From contig JAEVEX010000044.1 in NCBI GenBank assembly GCA_016842085.1, forward strand, positions 176,111 to 240,110: a stretch of 64,000 nucleotides of DNA. The letters run 5' to 3'. How positions within the stretch are numbered: the first letter of the stretch is position 1; each line of letters begins with the position of its first letter. The DNA comes from Candidatus Thermoflexus tengchongensis (lineage in GTDB: Bacteria; Chloroflexota; Anaerolineae; Thermoflexales; Thermoflexaceae). A model generated the notes under the pieces. It saw only the letters and a list, made by a program, of their open reading frames with translations. It ran no database searches and was not told the DNA's origin. This document shows positions 19,488-28,727 of the stretch, in pieces. The position numbers and the translations under genes were made by a program.

Positions 19488-19650
19488 GATCGAAAACCAT
19501 GCCATCGGCGGTGCGCGCCCGGAACCCCAGCGTCTCCGGGGTTCGCCAGCGATGGAGGATCTCCGCCACCGCCTTTTCCGTTCCTTCCCATTCGAAAGAT
19601 TCCGGTCGCTCCGGATAAGTCGATCCAGCGTAGCAACGCACCCTGGCCAT
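19423..19650 (-). CDS. small conserved-looking protein of unknown function
   Basis: I choose the ATG of MARVRCYAGSTYPERP, which has GGGGAGG at spacing ~7, giving 75 aa. The sequence EAVAEILHRWRTPETLGFRARTADGMVFDLIYDLRSDQW has the look of a small beta-rich domain. It converges on and overlaps the AI-2E gene by 65 nt. No named family was recognised. A longer frame to 19752 exists but its extension looks non-coding. Confidence 0.55.
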   Translation of the reverse strand: MARVRCYAGSTYPERPESFEWEGTEKAVAEILHRWRTPETLGFRARTADGMVFDLIYDLRSDQWTVIPRTAPTPG

Positions 19651-19858
19651 GGTGGTCCTCCCCATCAGAACGATCCTGGAAACTGGAGTATCGAAAACCA
19701 TCTCGGCGTCATGGACCTCGGAGGGCGATAGCCCGCCGCGCTCGGAAAGCACCCGGACCGGGAACTTCCTGGGCCCGCCTCTCGTCTCTTTTAGGGAACC
19801 AAATAGAGTGATTTCTCAGCCTTCTTCGTGAGCTCTCTGGAGGAAAAGGAGTGTTCCG

Positions 19859-20755
19859 ATGAACATGAGGACGAAGATCGGGATCATCGGCATCGGGATG
19901 ATCGGGTGGCTGACCGCATGTCAGGTGGGCGGCCCATCCACCCCGCCCGTGCCATCCACGCCCACGGCTTCACCGGTCCCCCCTCAGCAGGCGCCCACAT
20001 CGACTTTCACGCCTGCGCCCCCCACCCTTCAGGGGCCCTTCGCCGTGGTGCTGGTTTCCCCCGCAGATCAGCTCAATGTGCGCGCCGGGCCGGGGCCCGA
20101 TCAGCCGATCCTGGCAACGCTGCCTCCGAACGCTTCCGGCCTGTTCCTTACCGGAAAGGAAGAGACCGTCCAGGGCGCCCGCTGGGTGGAGGTCCGCCTT
20201 CCGGATGGGCGGATCGGTTGGGTAAACGCGATGTTCCTCACTCAAGAGGTCTCCCTCCAGGCTTTCTGCGCGGACCCGCAAGTGGGCGCGCTGCTGGACC
20301 GGCTGGAGGCGGCCATCCGGGGGCGAGACGGCCCGGCGCTTGCCGCGCTGATCAGTCCCATCCATGGGCTGCGGATCCATGTCAGCCGCATCAGCGATCC
20401 CGTCCTGATCCGACCGGATCAGGCAGCCACCCTCTTCACCGATGAGACGCCCATCCACTGGGGCGTTCATCCGGCCAGCGCCATGGAAATCGTGGGTCCC
20501 TTCCGGCAGGCCGTGCTGCCGGATCTTCTGGATGTCATCGACCGCCCCCATGAGCGGCACTGCGGTCTGCTGGTCCCCCCGGTGACCTATCAGCCGGCCT
20601 GGCCAGAGGCCTATCAGGCGTTCCGGTTCTATAGCCTGCACCGGCCGGGGACGCCGGGCAATGAGCTGGACTGGCGGACCTGGGTCGTGGGTGTGGCGTA
20701 TGTGAACGGCCGGCCTTATGTGGCCGTGCTGATGCAGTTCTTCTGGGAGCCATAG
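19859..20755 (+). CDS. SH3-domain lipoprotein
   Basis: 298 aa. A lipoprotein signal ends at Cys21 (GWLTAC) and a Pro/Thr-rich linker follows (~24-55). A bacterial SH3 domain at ~60-125 shows LNVRAGPGPDQPILATL and ARWVEVRLPDGRIGWVN. The C-terminal ~170 residues (VGALLDRLEAAIRGRD to VGVAYVNGRPYVAVLMQFFWEP) form a second domain that was not recognised. It should be anchored on the outer face of the cell membrane, with the SH3 domain binding wall peptides. It is monocistronic and converges with galE. Confidence 0.82.
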   Translation: MNMRTKIGIIGIGMIGWLTACQVGGPSTPPVPSTPTASPVPPQQAPTSTFTPAPPTLQGPFAVVLVSPADQLNVRAGPGPDQPILATLPPNASGLFLTGKEETVQGARWVEVRLPDGRIGWVNAMFLTQEVSLQAFCADPQVGALLDRLEAAIRGRDGPALAALISPIHGLRIHVSRISDPVLIRPDQAATLFTDETPIHWGVHPASAMEIVGPFRQAVLPDLLDVIDRPHERHCGLLVPPVTYQPAWPEAYQAFRFYSLHRPGTPGNELDWRTWVVGVAYVNGRPYVAVLMQFFWEP

Positions 20756-20878
20756 GGCTCACGAAGCTCCTCCCCGCCTTTCCCTGCAGAAGCAGGACTT
20801 GAGCCACCGGGTGGAGATTGGGAAGGCATGGAATCCCCTCTCGCGCGGCGTGGGGAGGGGAAAGGCTGGAGTCTTCCG

Positions 20879-20917
20879 GGGGCGGGATGGGATGCCGGAG
20901 GCGCCTCATCCCGCCCC
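20879..20917. terminator. hairpin between convergent SH3-lipoprotein gene and galE
   Basis: GGGGCGGGATG (20879-20889) pairs with CATCCCGCCCC (20907-20917). The long GC stem between two converging genes is a candidate bidirectional terminator; it lacks a good T-run. Confidence 0.5.
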
Positions 20918-20981
20918 AAAGTCCTCATGGAGAAAGCCTGCACGGCAGGATAACGGCTCGCAGCTTCCCGCTCTCTCCCCC

Positions 20982-21956
20982 TTATTCCGGATATCCTTCC
21001 GGATGGGCCTGCATCCAGCGCCATGCGCTGAGCACGATGTCCCGCAACGTGAATTGAGGGGTCCAGCCCAGGTCCCGGCGAATGGCCTCCGGAGAGGCGA
21101 CCAGCATCACCGGATCCCCCGGCCGCCGGGGCGCCTCGATCGCCGGGATCGGATGTCCGGTCACCTCCCGACACACCTCCAGGACCTCCTGCACGGTATA
21201 TCCCACCCCGGTCCCCACGTTGTAAACCATCGCCGGGCGGTCCGACAGGGCTTCCAGCGCCAGAAGGTGTGCCCGGGCCAGATCCGCGACATGGATGTAA
21301 TCCCGTATGCACGTCCCATCCCGGGTCGGATAATCTGTCCCGTAGATCTCCACATAGGGCCGACGGCCCAGCGCCACCGCCAGGATATTCGGGATCAGAT
21401 GGCTCTCCGGCCGGTGATCCTCCCCGCGGGTCGCCGTCGCCCCTCCGGCGTTGAAATAACGCAGGGCGGCATAGCGCAGGCCACGGGTGCGATGCAGCCA
21501 CATCAGGATGCGCTCCACCGTTGCTTTGGTTTCCCCATAAACGTTCACAGGCCCGATGGGGGAAGATTCCGTGAGGGGCTCCGGGGCAGGGGCATAGACC
21601 GCGGCGGTGGAGGAGAACACCACGCGATCCACCCCGGCGGCCAGCAGCGCTTCCAGAAAAGTGATGGTGTGGGCGATGTTGTTCCGAAGATACTTGAAAG
21701 GATCCTGCATGGATTCCCCGGCCTCGATGAAAGCGGCGAAATGCATGACCGCCTGACAGGGCCATCGGCGCAGGGTCTCCACCACCCGTTCCCCATCCCC
21801 GATATCTCCCTGCACGAAGAGGGCCCCTTCGGGGACCGCAGTGCGGAATCCATGGGAGAGGTTATCGTAGACCACGACTTCGTGGCCGGCGTCCAGCAGG
21901 GACTCCGCCACGATGCTGCCGATGTAACCGGCTCCGCCAGCGACCAGGACGCGCAT
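20982..21956 (-). CDS. galE: UDP-glucose 4-epimerase
   Basis: 324 aa extended SDR protein. The NAD-binding motif GGAGYIGS is at 7-14. VYDNLSHGFRTAVPEGA, FSSTAAVYA and the catalytic YGETK follow, with the NVGTGVGYTVQEVLEVC block near the C-terminus. It interconverts UDP-glucose and UDP-galactose for cell-surface sugars. It lies downstream of a family 2 glycosyltransferase on the same strand, but 343 nt apart, so it is probably a separate unit. Confidence 0.94.
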   Translation of the reverse strand: MRVLVAGGAGYIGSIVAESLLDAGHEVVVYDNLSHGFRTAVPEGALFVQGDIGDGERVVETLRRWPCQAVMHFAAFIEAGESMQDPFKYLRNNIAHTITFLEALLAAGVDRVVFSSTAAVYAPAPEPLTESSPIGPVNVYGETKATVERILMWLHRTRGLRYAALRYFNAGGATATRGEDHRPESHLIPNILAVALGRRPYVEIYGTDYPTRDGTCIRDYIHVADLARAHLLALEALSDRPAMVYNVGTGVGYTVQEVLEVCREVTGHPIPAIEAPRRPGDPVMLVASPEAIRRDLGWTPQFTLRDIVLSAWRWMQAHPEGYPE

Positions 21957-22299
21957 CGGGATGTTCGATCCTCCGGATCTGTCTCGACCGCTTTAGCGGC
22001 GACAAAAGGTCAGGGCTGAAGCCGTCGGGGCTGAAGCCCCTCCTACCGGCCTTCTGAAGAGCTGGCTGGGGCGGCGGGCCGCCTGGGTGCCGACGGCCGT
22101 CGCCGATCCCGGGCCTCTGCCTGGGAATCGCGCCCCGGAAGGCCGATGGCCCCTCGGCGTAAAAGGCAGCGCAGGGAATTACCCGCTTACGGTAAACGCA
22201 TATGCCCCTTTCTCCCCCTCCCCTGGACCCCTGGGACCTCAGGGGGGAAATCCCCGAAGCCCCCATGCGGAAGCCAGCCACGTGACTTCGGAAAGAGGC
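21957..22299. other. 343-bp intergenic region with a GGGGCT/AGCCCC palindrome
   Basis: No gene was recognised. Position 22027-22040 is the perfect short palindrome GGGGCTGAAGCCCC inside a larger repeat-like stretch (CTGAAGCCG, CTGAAGCCCCTCC). A GC hairpin near 22220-22245 (CCCCTGGG / CTCAGGGG) may terminate the glycosyltransferase transcript. Confidence 0.5.
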
Positions 22300-23787
22300 T
22301 TACGAGGGGGAGAACGGGCCGCGGCGATCCGCTTTATCCAGTGAGATCCGGGGAGCCGCTGAAGACACCGTTGGGAAGGGGGAGGGGGAAGGCCGGACAG
22401 GGATCAAACTGTGCCAGGCTACGATTCCATAGCTGATCGCGTAACACAGCAGGAAAGGCACCGCACCATCGATGTTATGATGCCAGGCCCGCCAGGCGAG
22501 GAAGAGGGCATACAGGGCAAAGGCTCCTTCGATCCATCCCATGGGATCCGGCTCCCGTTCTGCATCCATGGCCCGCTCCCCCTTCGGCGTTCGCACGAAC
22601 TCCGACCGATAGCCCAGAAGGGCCTCCAGAATGGCCCGGGTGTTGTTCAGCGTCAATCCAGTTCCCACCAGGAACAGCAGGGGGATCGCCCACAGGCGCC
22701 GGGGCCAATCCGGGTAAAGAGCCTGCTGGCTCAGTCCATACATCAACGGAATCGCCAGCAGCCCCAGGCCCAGGATCACCGTCCATTTCGGCCGTTCCGC
22801 CGAATGCCGCAACAGGGGACCCCAAAACAACAGCAGCAGCACCCCCAGCAGGTTTGTGAAATATCCTCCGAGATGGAACATGGCCACCAGACGTTTCCAC
22901 CATGGCCAGCGGCTGCGCCAGATCCATCCCGCCAGCTTGCAGAACGTCTGCGTGGTCCCCTTGGCCCAGCGGAATTGCTGGCGCTTGAACGCTTGAAGCG
23001 TGGGGGGGACCTCGCTGGGGACCGTCACCTCAGGGACGAAGATCATCCGCCATCCGGCCAGTTGCGCCCGGTAACTGAGATCCAGGTCCTCCGTTAATGT
23101 ATCGCTCTCCCAGCCCCCCGCCGCCTCGATGGCCTCCCGGCGCCATACTCCGGCGGATCCGTTGAAGTTGACCGGCAGGCCAGCTGCCGAGCGGGCCACC
23201 TGATCCACCATGAAGTGGGCGTCCAGCATCAGGGCCTGGGCCCGGGTGATCCAGGAGGCATCGGCGTTCAGATGACTCCAGCGGGCCTGAGCCGCCCCAA
23301 CGGTCGGATCGGCCAGCAGCACCGGGATCATCCGCTTCAGGAAATCCGGGGGGGGAACGAAATCTGCGTCGAAGATCGCGATGAACTCCCCTCGCGCCCG
23401 CTGCAGCCCGTAGGCCAGCGCGCCGGCCTTGTAGCCGTTCCGGTTCGGCCGTCGCAGCAGCTCGATGGGATATCCCAGGCTCTGATAGAAGGCCACCTGC
23501 CGCTGGACCAGCTGGGCGGTTTCATCCGTGGAATCATCCAGGACCTGGATCTCGAGACGATCCCGCGGGTAATCCAGCGCGACGACCGCCCCCAGCAGGC
23601 GCTCCACCACGTTCCCCTCGTTGTAGATCGGCAGCTGGACGGTCACGAAGGGCCAGGTTCTGGGCTCCGCCCGCGGGATCGCACGGCGTCGCCCCCACAG
23701 GCTCAGCCCGGTCAACACCAGCACATACACCGCGTAGAAGAACAACAGAACGCTGATCCCCAGGCTGGCCATCGCCAGGATGTTCAT
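22300..23787 (-). CDS. membrane glycosyltransferase, family 2 (cellulose-synthase-like)
   Basis: 495 aa. An N-terminal membrane helix precedes a GT2 catalytic domain with QLPIYNEGNVVERLL, QVLDDSTDE (~85), IFDADFVPP (~140), TEDLDLSYRAQLAGW (~240) and QQFRWAKG (~270). Several C-terminal membrane helices follow. The D,D,D,QxxRW set marks a processive polysaccharide-type transferase that polymerises and probably exports a glycan. The ATG overlaps the stop of the upstream cyclase gene (ATGA), so the two are coupled, suggesting nucleotide-signalled control. The sugar is unknown. Confidence 0.92.
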   Translation of the reverse strand: MNILAMASLGISVLLFFYAVYVLVLTGLSLWGRRRAIPRAEPRTWPFVTVQLPIYNEGNVVERLLGAVVALDYPRDRLEIQVLDDSTDETAQLVQRQVAFYQSLGYPIELLRRPNRNGYKAGALAYGLQRARGEFIAIFDADFVPPPDFLKRMIPVLLADPTVGAAQARWSHLNADASWITRAQALMLDAHFMVDQVARSAAGLPVNFNGSAGVWRREAIEAAGGWESDTLTEDLDLSYRAQLAGWRMIFVPEVTVPSEVPPTLQAFKRQQFRWAKGTTQTFCKLAGWIWRSRWPWWKRLVAMFHLGGYFTNLLGVLLLLFWGPLLRHSAERPKWTVILGLGLLAIPLMYGLSQQALYPDWPRRLWAIPLLFLVGTGLTLNNTRAILEALLGYRSEFVRTPKGERAMDAEREPDPMGWIEGAFALYALFLAWRAWHHNIDGAVPFLLCYAISYGIVAWHSLIPVRPSPSPFPTVSSAAPRISLDKADRRGPFSPS

Positions 23788-24626
23788 GGCTGTTCCTCCC
23801 GGAACCCCAGGAATCGATAAACCGGCACCACCTGAGCCCCTCCCCGGACCGGGAACACGGGCAACGCCCGGGCCTCGATGCGATCCCGCAACCGCTCAAA
23901 CACTGCCCGGCTGATCATAATCTGACCGGGCGGCGCGGCCTCCTGTAACCGACGGGCGTAATTGGCCACACTGCCGACCACGGTATACGTCCAGTAATCC
24001 GGCGTCCCAATAGGACCCATGATCGCCTCGCCGACGTGCACGCCGATCCGATAGCGCCGTCGCTGCTCCGGAGGGAGGGCGGCGTGCAGAAGCGCCAGCT
24101 CCTGCTGCATCCGCCACGCCGCCCGCAGAGCTCGATAGGTATGATCCGGCAGATCGAAGGGCGCATTGAACCAGCCCAGCACCGCGTCGCCCATAAACCG
24201 ATCGACAACTCCACCCTCTCTCCGGATCGCCTCCCAGGCCACCTGGAGATAGCGATTGAGAAGGGGAATGAGATCTTCAAGAGGGAGCCGATCGCACAGA
24301 TCCGAAAAGCCCTGGAGATCCGCGAACAACACCGTGATCTCCCGCTGGACCCCTCCCTCCAGCCATGGGTCCGAATGCCGGATCAGATAGGCCCTCAGGT
24401 GGGGATCCAGCATGTGATCCAGAAGAACCTGCTCGCGCTGGATCTGTGCCCGCAAGCGCTCCAGGAGCTCGCGGCCGTCCTTTAAAGCCGTTCGCAGCGA
24501 GCTCCTCGGATCCGCGTTCGAGGTTTCCGGCCCTTCTCCGGCAACTTCCTGCCCGATCCGTTCGAGCTGCTCGCGGAGAAGATCCAGAAGCCGGCTGATT
24601 TCAGAGAAGTGCTCGGTCGGTTTCAT
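23784..24626 (-). CDS. class III adenylate/guanylate cyclase domain protein
   Basis: The start MKPTEHFSEISRLL gives 280 aa; the frame upstream of it is not protein-like. Residues ~1-75 form a helical, charged segment (LDLLREQLERIGQEV, LLERLRAQIQREQVLL). The cyclase homology domain has the metal-binding VLFADLQGFSDL, VDRFMGDAVLGWF and GVHVGEAIMGPIG ... YTVVGSVANYARRL. It makes cAMP or cGMP; the base-selecting residues are not clear enough to choose. There is no membrane segment. The gene is coupled to the glycosyltransferase downstream. Confidence 0.88.
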   Translation of the reverse strand: MKPTEHFSEISRLLDLLREQLERIGQEVAGEGPETSNADPRSSLRTALKDGRELLERLRAQIQREQVLLDHMLDPHLRAYLIRHSDPWLEGGVQREITVLFADLQGFSDLCDRLPLEDLIPLLNRYLQVAWEAIRREGGVVDRFMGDAVLGWFNAPFDLPDHTYRALRAAWRMQQELALLHAALPPEQRRRYRIGVHVGEAIMGPIGTPDYWTYTVVGSVANYARRLQEAAPPGQIMISRAVFERLRDRIEARALPVFPVRGGAQVVPVYRFLGFREEQP

Positions 24627-24661
24627 TTTCCCTGACTCGATCCCGGCAAAGGATGCAAGGG

Positions 24662-27022
24662 CTAAGGGGCTTTGCGGCCGATCTCTCCTCCCGACGGATG
24701 AGGGTCGAAGGAGAACCCGGAGCGGGCCCCCTGGGCCCAGCGATGGATCCCTTCCAGGTAGGGGGCCAGGGCCTGCCGGAGTCGCCACTTAAGCCCTTTG
24801 CGCAGAACGTGAAACACCCACCCCGGGGGCGGCGGGAGCGCCCGGGCCCGACGCCCCCCGAACCGGACCGCGCTATAGCGCTCCGCCACCCGCTCCAGCG
24901 CCCCGGCGACCTCCGGAATCTGACTGCCCAGATAACCGGCACGCTCCATCGGGGTCCAGGAGGCCGGGAACCGGATTCCCAGCAGCCACGCCACCCGGTT
25001 CATCCAGAGGTAATCCCGGGCGGCCGGGGAGAGCCAGCGCAGCCGCTGACGATCCCGGATCCAGAAAGCCACCCCCAGCAACCCCAGCCCTCCGAGGAAG
25101 CCCGCGGTGATGGGGCCCAGCGGAAAGCGCGGAGCCCGGGGCAATGAAAGAGCTTCCCCCGGCTGGATATCGAAATCCTCTGCCAGCAGATTGCGACGGG
25201 TCGGCGTCGGCCGGGGCGCCCCCGGCGTCGAATCGGTCGGCCCGGGGGCCGCAGGAGTGGGGGTCGGGGAAAGCGGACGCTGGGGGCGCAGGATCGGCGG
25301 CTGGGCGGCCGTGGGTTCGAATTCCACCCATCCGAAGCCCGGGAAGTAGATCTCCACCCAGGTGTGGGCATCCCGCTGGCGCACCCGATAGCGTCCGTCG
25401 GGCATCCACTCCCCCTGTGCGTAACCGCTGACCACCCGGGCCGGGATGCCCAGGGCGCGGGCCATCACCGCCATGGCGGACGCATAGTAATCACAGTATC
25501 CCTGGCGGATGTCGAAGAGCACATAGACCACACCATCCCGGCCCGGCGGAGGAGCCGGGATGTTCTCATTGTAACGGATGTTGCGACGCAGCCAGGCCTC
25601 GAGGGCCGCCGCCTTATCGTAAGGGTTATCGTAACCGGCCGTGATCCGCTCGGCCAGGCGGCGGATACGAGGATCCAGATTGGAGGGCAATTGCAGATAC
25701 CGCTGCACCCATTCCGGATAAACCGTCCCCGCCTGCCGCAGGCTCTCGACATCCGGAACCGGGACCAGGGAGATGGCCTCATAGGTCTGCTGGGCGCCGA
25801 AAGGCCGCGGGCTGCGGATCATCATCAGGTCATGGGCCTGAGCGGTGAAACGTCCCTGCACGATGGAGGAGAGGCTCACGGCGACGGGATGCTGGGCGGC
25901 GAAGATCAGGGTATTGCCGGGGAGATAGACCGTGAACGTCTGGGTGACCACCGCCCGGCCTTCCCAGAGAGGCCGCGCCGTCAGGGCTGTCATCGGCGCA
26001 CGGCTCTGCTCATCTTCCCCCGAGGAAAGCCAGCCGCTGGACGTGTAGACATCGTAAACCACACCGCGCCAGTAGCGGGCAGGCCCCTGCGCTTTCACAT
26101 CCATCACCGGCGTGTCGCTCAGCCGTCGCGGGCCGCCGAAGGACAGCGTGCGGCTCAGGGGGCTCACATAGGCCGGACGCTGGGAACGCAGCGAGCTGAA
26201 CAACCGGTTGAAGGTCTCCTGACTGCGGCGCAACGGCCGGCTGACCTCACTCCAGGCCCGGGAGACCGTCTCGCTGGGCCCGGCGGCCGGGAGCAACCAC
26301 GCCAGGGCCAGGGCCAGCCCGGCCACCATCAGCCCTGCCCGCAGGATGTCCACCCCCAGATCCGGGACGAACCATACCCGTTCCAGCCGCCATCGGTAGC
26401 TCTGTTCCTCATAGTGAACCGTGACCAGCCAGAGCAGCGCGCCCAGAAGGTAAGCGATCAGGAAGAGGGTGAGCGGACGAGGGCCCAGATAGTAATAGGC
26501 ATTAACGAAGGTAATCAGCCCGGCCGGGAGCAATGCCCGCCATGATCGGATCGTCCGGAAAGAATACCAGGCGCTCGCGCTGGCGGCCAGCCAGACCAGG
26601 GCACCCATCAGGACCACGAAGGGGAGCGGGTCGCTGCCGCGACCGCCCCGCATGGCCTCCATCGCCCAGACGGTGAGGCGATAGCCCAGCCACTGAAGTT
26701 TCAACGACCAGGTGGGCACATGGATCAGACGGGCGCTGAGATACCCGACCCAGACCGTTCCATAGCCCAGATTCAGGATCAGGGCCACGGGCCCGGAGAA
26801 ACGGCGGATCGCCAGAAGCCACCCGATGAAAAGACCCCCCAGGGCCACCATCGGAAGGATTTCCAGTCCATCCGCCCACCCGGCCAGCGTCACCGTCCAC
26901 GCGGCCGAGCCGTTGATCACCAGCAGAAGGAACAGCATCCACAGTGTCCCCACCACCCCGCGGGAGACCGTCGGCGCCGCCGGGAAGGCCCGGGAGATCC
27001 CTACCTGGCTTTCTCCCACCAT
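24662..27022 (-). CDS. TgpA-like transmembrane transglutaminase-family protein
   Basis: 786 aa. About seven N-terminal membrane helices (from GTLWMLFLLLVINGSAAW to ~residue 270) precede an extracytoplasmic DUF3488/transglutaminase core. The triad blocks are GYCDYYASAM, DAHTWVEIYFPGFGWVEF and the Asp-containing strand between and after them. A Thr/Pro linker (PTPTPAAPGPTDSTPG), a further membrane helix (ITAGFLGGLGLLGVAFW) and a cytoplasmic DUF4129-like tail follow. Family members act on cell-surface proteins or peptides; the exact reaction is unknown. Its 5' end overlaps the surE 3' end by 22 nt, placing it in the ATP-grasp-surE-tgpA-cyclase-GT operon. Confidence 0.9.
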   Translation of the reverse strand: MVGESQVGISRAFPAAPTVSRGVVGTLWMLFLLLVINGSAAWTVTLAGWADGLEILPMVALGGLFIGWLLAIRRFSGPVALILNLGYGTVWVGYLSARLIHVPTWSLKLQWLGYRLTVWAMEAMRGGRGSDPLPFVVLMGALVWLAASASAWYSFRTIRSWRALLPAGLITFVNAYYYLGPRPLTLFLIAYLLGALLWLVTVHYEEQSYRWRLERVWFVPDLGVDILRAGLMVAGLALALAWLLPAAGPSETVSRAWSEVSRPLRRSQETFNRLFSSLRSQRPAYVSPLSRTLSFGGPRRLSDTPVMDVKAQGPARYWRGVVYDVYTSSGWLSSGEDEQSRAPMTALTARPLWEGRAVVTQTFTVYLPGNTLIFAAQHPVAVSLSSIVQGRFTAQAHDLMMIRSPRPFGAQQTYEAISLVPVPDVESLRQAGTVYPEWVQRYLQLPSNLDPRIRRLAERITAGYDNPYDKAAALEAWLRRNIRYNENIPAPPPGRDGVVYVLFDIRQGYCDYYASAMAVMARALGIPARVVSGYAQGEWMPDGRYRVRQRDAHTWVEIYFPGFGWVEFEPTAAQPPILRPQRPLSPTPTPAAPGPTDSTPGAPRPTPTRRNLLAEDFDIQPGEALSLPRAPRFPLGPITAGFLGGLGLLGVAFWIRDRQRLRWLSPAARDYLWMNRVAWLLGIRFPASWTPMERAGYLGSQIPEVAGALERVAERYSAVRFGGRRARALPPPPGWVFHVLRKGLKWRLRQALAPYLEGIHRWAQGARSGFSFDPHPSGGEIGRKAP

Positions 27023-27804
27023 TGGCTCAGCTCCTTTTCCGAGACCCGGGATGTGAGGTCCAGGCTCAGGGGCGTGACCGAGACCACCTGATCCACCACC
27101 AGCGCGTAGATGTCCGAATCGGGCTCCAGGCGCTCGAAGTCGATCTCCACCCGATACCCCAGCGGCCCGGGATCCGTGGGGCGACGACGCATTGGCCGCA
27201 CCGGAACGAAATACCGCTGGCGGGACTGGCGGGTCCAGCGCCAGGGCGTCTCCGGCGTGGCCGTAGCCGGGACATCGATTTTGAGCACATCCACATCAAA
27301 AGGCAACGCCTGCCGGAGGACCGCCCCGGCAAATAGACAGGTGAAGTAAGCGGCGGTGCGGAAATCGATCTCCTCCGAATACCCCAGGTGGTGCTCCACC
27401 GGGGTCTGCAGGGAGACTGCCAGGGCCGGGATGCCGAAGCTGGCCGCCTCCAGGGCAGCCCCCACGGTGCCCGAGATGGTCACCCCGGATCCCACGTTCT
27501 CCCCGTAATTGATGCCGGAGACCACCAGATCTGGAGGGTGGGGCAGAATCTCCAGGATCGCATGATCCACCACCTGGGCCGGCGTCCCCTCCACCGCATA
27601 GGCCCGGATGGTCGCGCCGTTCACCACCATGGTCTCCGGATAGATCCGTCCCTCCGACGTGGCCGGCATACAGCGCCCTGCGCCGGACCACTGATCAACG
27701 GGAGCGACTACCACGACCTGTCCCAGAGTTTGCAGGGCGGCGACCGCCGCCCGCAACCCGGGGGATCGGATCCCATCGTCGTTGGTCACCAGGATGAGCG
27801 GCAC
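27001..27804 (-). CDS. surE: 5'/3'-nucleotidase SurE
   Basis: 267 aa with the SurE hallmarks VTNDDGIRSPGLRA at the N-terminus, VVVVAPVDQWSGAG, and VVSGINYGENVGSGVTISGTVGAALEA in the middle. It dephosphorylates nucleoside monophosphates in the cytoplasm. It overlaps the ATP-grasp gene upstream by 19 nt and the transglutaminase gene downstream by 22 nt. Confidence 0.95.
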   Translation of the reverse strand: MPLILVTNDDGIRSPGLRAAVAALQTLGQVVVVAPVDQWSGAGRCMPATSEGRIYPETMVVNGATIRAYAVEGTPAQVVDHAILEILPHPPDLVVSGINYGENVGSGVTISGTVGAALEAASFGIPALAVSLQTPVEHHLGYSEEIDFRTAAYFTCLFAGAVLRQALPFDVDVLKIDVPATATPETPWRWTRQSRQRYFVPVRPMRRRPTDPGPLGYRVEIDFERLEPDSDIYALVVDQVVSVTPLSLDLTSRVSEKELSQWWEKAR

Positions 27805-28727
27805 CGCACCCTCCGGAAGACAGCCTCTGCGATCCGATTCGCAATCTGACGCAGGATCTCATCCGGCACCCCTTCCGGGGTTGCAGACTGGGGACGGGTG
27901 TCGATGGGATCGTTGACGTAATCGATGCAGAGGAACTGCCCCTCCTCATCCATGGCGATCTCGCTGGAGAAGAGATGCAATCCACATACCTCCGCGATCC
28001 GACGGCCCAGGGCCCAGAGAGGATGTAGTCCGAAAGCTTCCCGCTCGGTCTCCGTGACCGGCGAATATCGGTGGGTCTCCGGATCCCACCAGCATGGGAA
28101 CGCGGTATCCATGGCGTAAAGCACTCGAAACCAGGCCGGCCGCCCCCCGAGCCTGCGTGGGCGCACATACCGCTGGATCAGGAACGGCTCATCCGGGAAG
28201 GCGGCCCGCAGGACGGCCAGATCCTCTGGACTCGCGATCCGCTTCACGCCCTCTCCCCCGCCTCCAAAGGCCGGCTTGGCGATCACCGGGCCGATCGCTT
28301 CTTCCGGCCATTCCACCTCGGGTTGTTCTTCCCATGGGGGAAGAATCCACGTGGGCGGGGTGGGAAGCCCGACGGCAACAAAACGCCGGTGCATGGCCGC
28401 CTTATCCCATGCCGCCCGGGCCTGTTCTGTGGGGTTCAGGCGGAAAACGCCGGCGGCCCGAGCCCAATCGACCAGGGCCTCGAAATCCTCATCCCAGTCC
28501 GAGGCCCGGTCAAAGAAGGCCCGGCACGCCCACTCGCCCTTCCAGGCCCGCTCCAGAATCCCCGGGAGATCCTCCGGGGTGATGTCCATCATCGAGAGGC
28601 CGCGACGCACGCAGGCCTCCCGGATCATCTCCACAAACGGCCGATCGCAATCCCAGTTCCAGGCGATAGCCAGATCCACGATCTCTATATGAACTTTGCT
28701 CTCAATCTGCATTTCCCCTCGCATCAT
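27786..28727 (-). CDS. ATP-grasp domain protein of unknown substrate
   Basis: 313 aa. The middle shows an ATP-grasp ligase-like core: KAAMHRRFVAVGLPTPPTW, GPVIAKPAFGGGGEGVKRI (the nucleotide-gripping loop), FLIQRYVRPRR, and near the end EIAMDEEGQFLCIDYVNDP with acidic metal ligands. It presumably joins a carboxylate to an amine using ATP. The substrate is not evident and no biosynthetic partner is adjacent. Starts at 28727, 28724 or 28712 are all possible. It is the first gene of the surE operon. Confidence 0.8.
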   Translation of the reverse strand: MMRGEMQIESKVHIEIVDLAIAWNWDCDRPFVEMIREACVRRGLSMMDITPEDLPGILERAWKGEWACRAFFDRASDWDEDFEALVDWARAAGVFRLNPTEQARAAWDKAAMHRRFVAVGLPTPPTWILPPWEEQPEVEWPEEAIGPVIAKPAFGGGGEGVKRIASPEDLAVLRAAFPDEPFLIQRYVRPRRLGGRPAWFRVLYAMDTAFPCWWDPETHRYSPVTETEREAFGLHPLWALGRRIAEVCGLHLFSSEIAMDEEGQFLCIDYVNDPIDTRPQSATPEGVPDEILRQIANRIAEAVFRRVRCRSSW

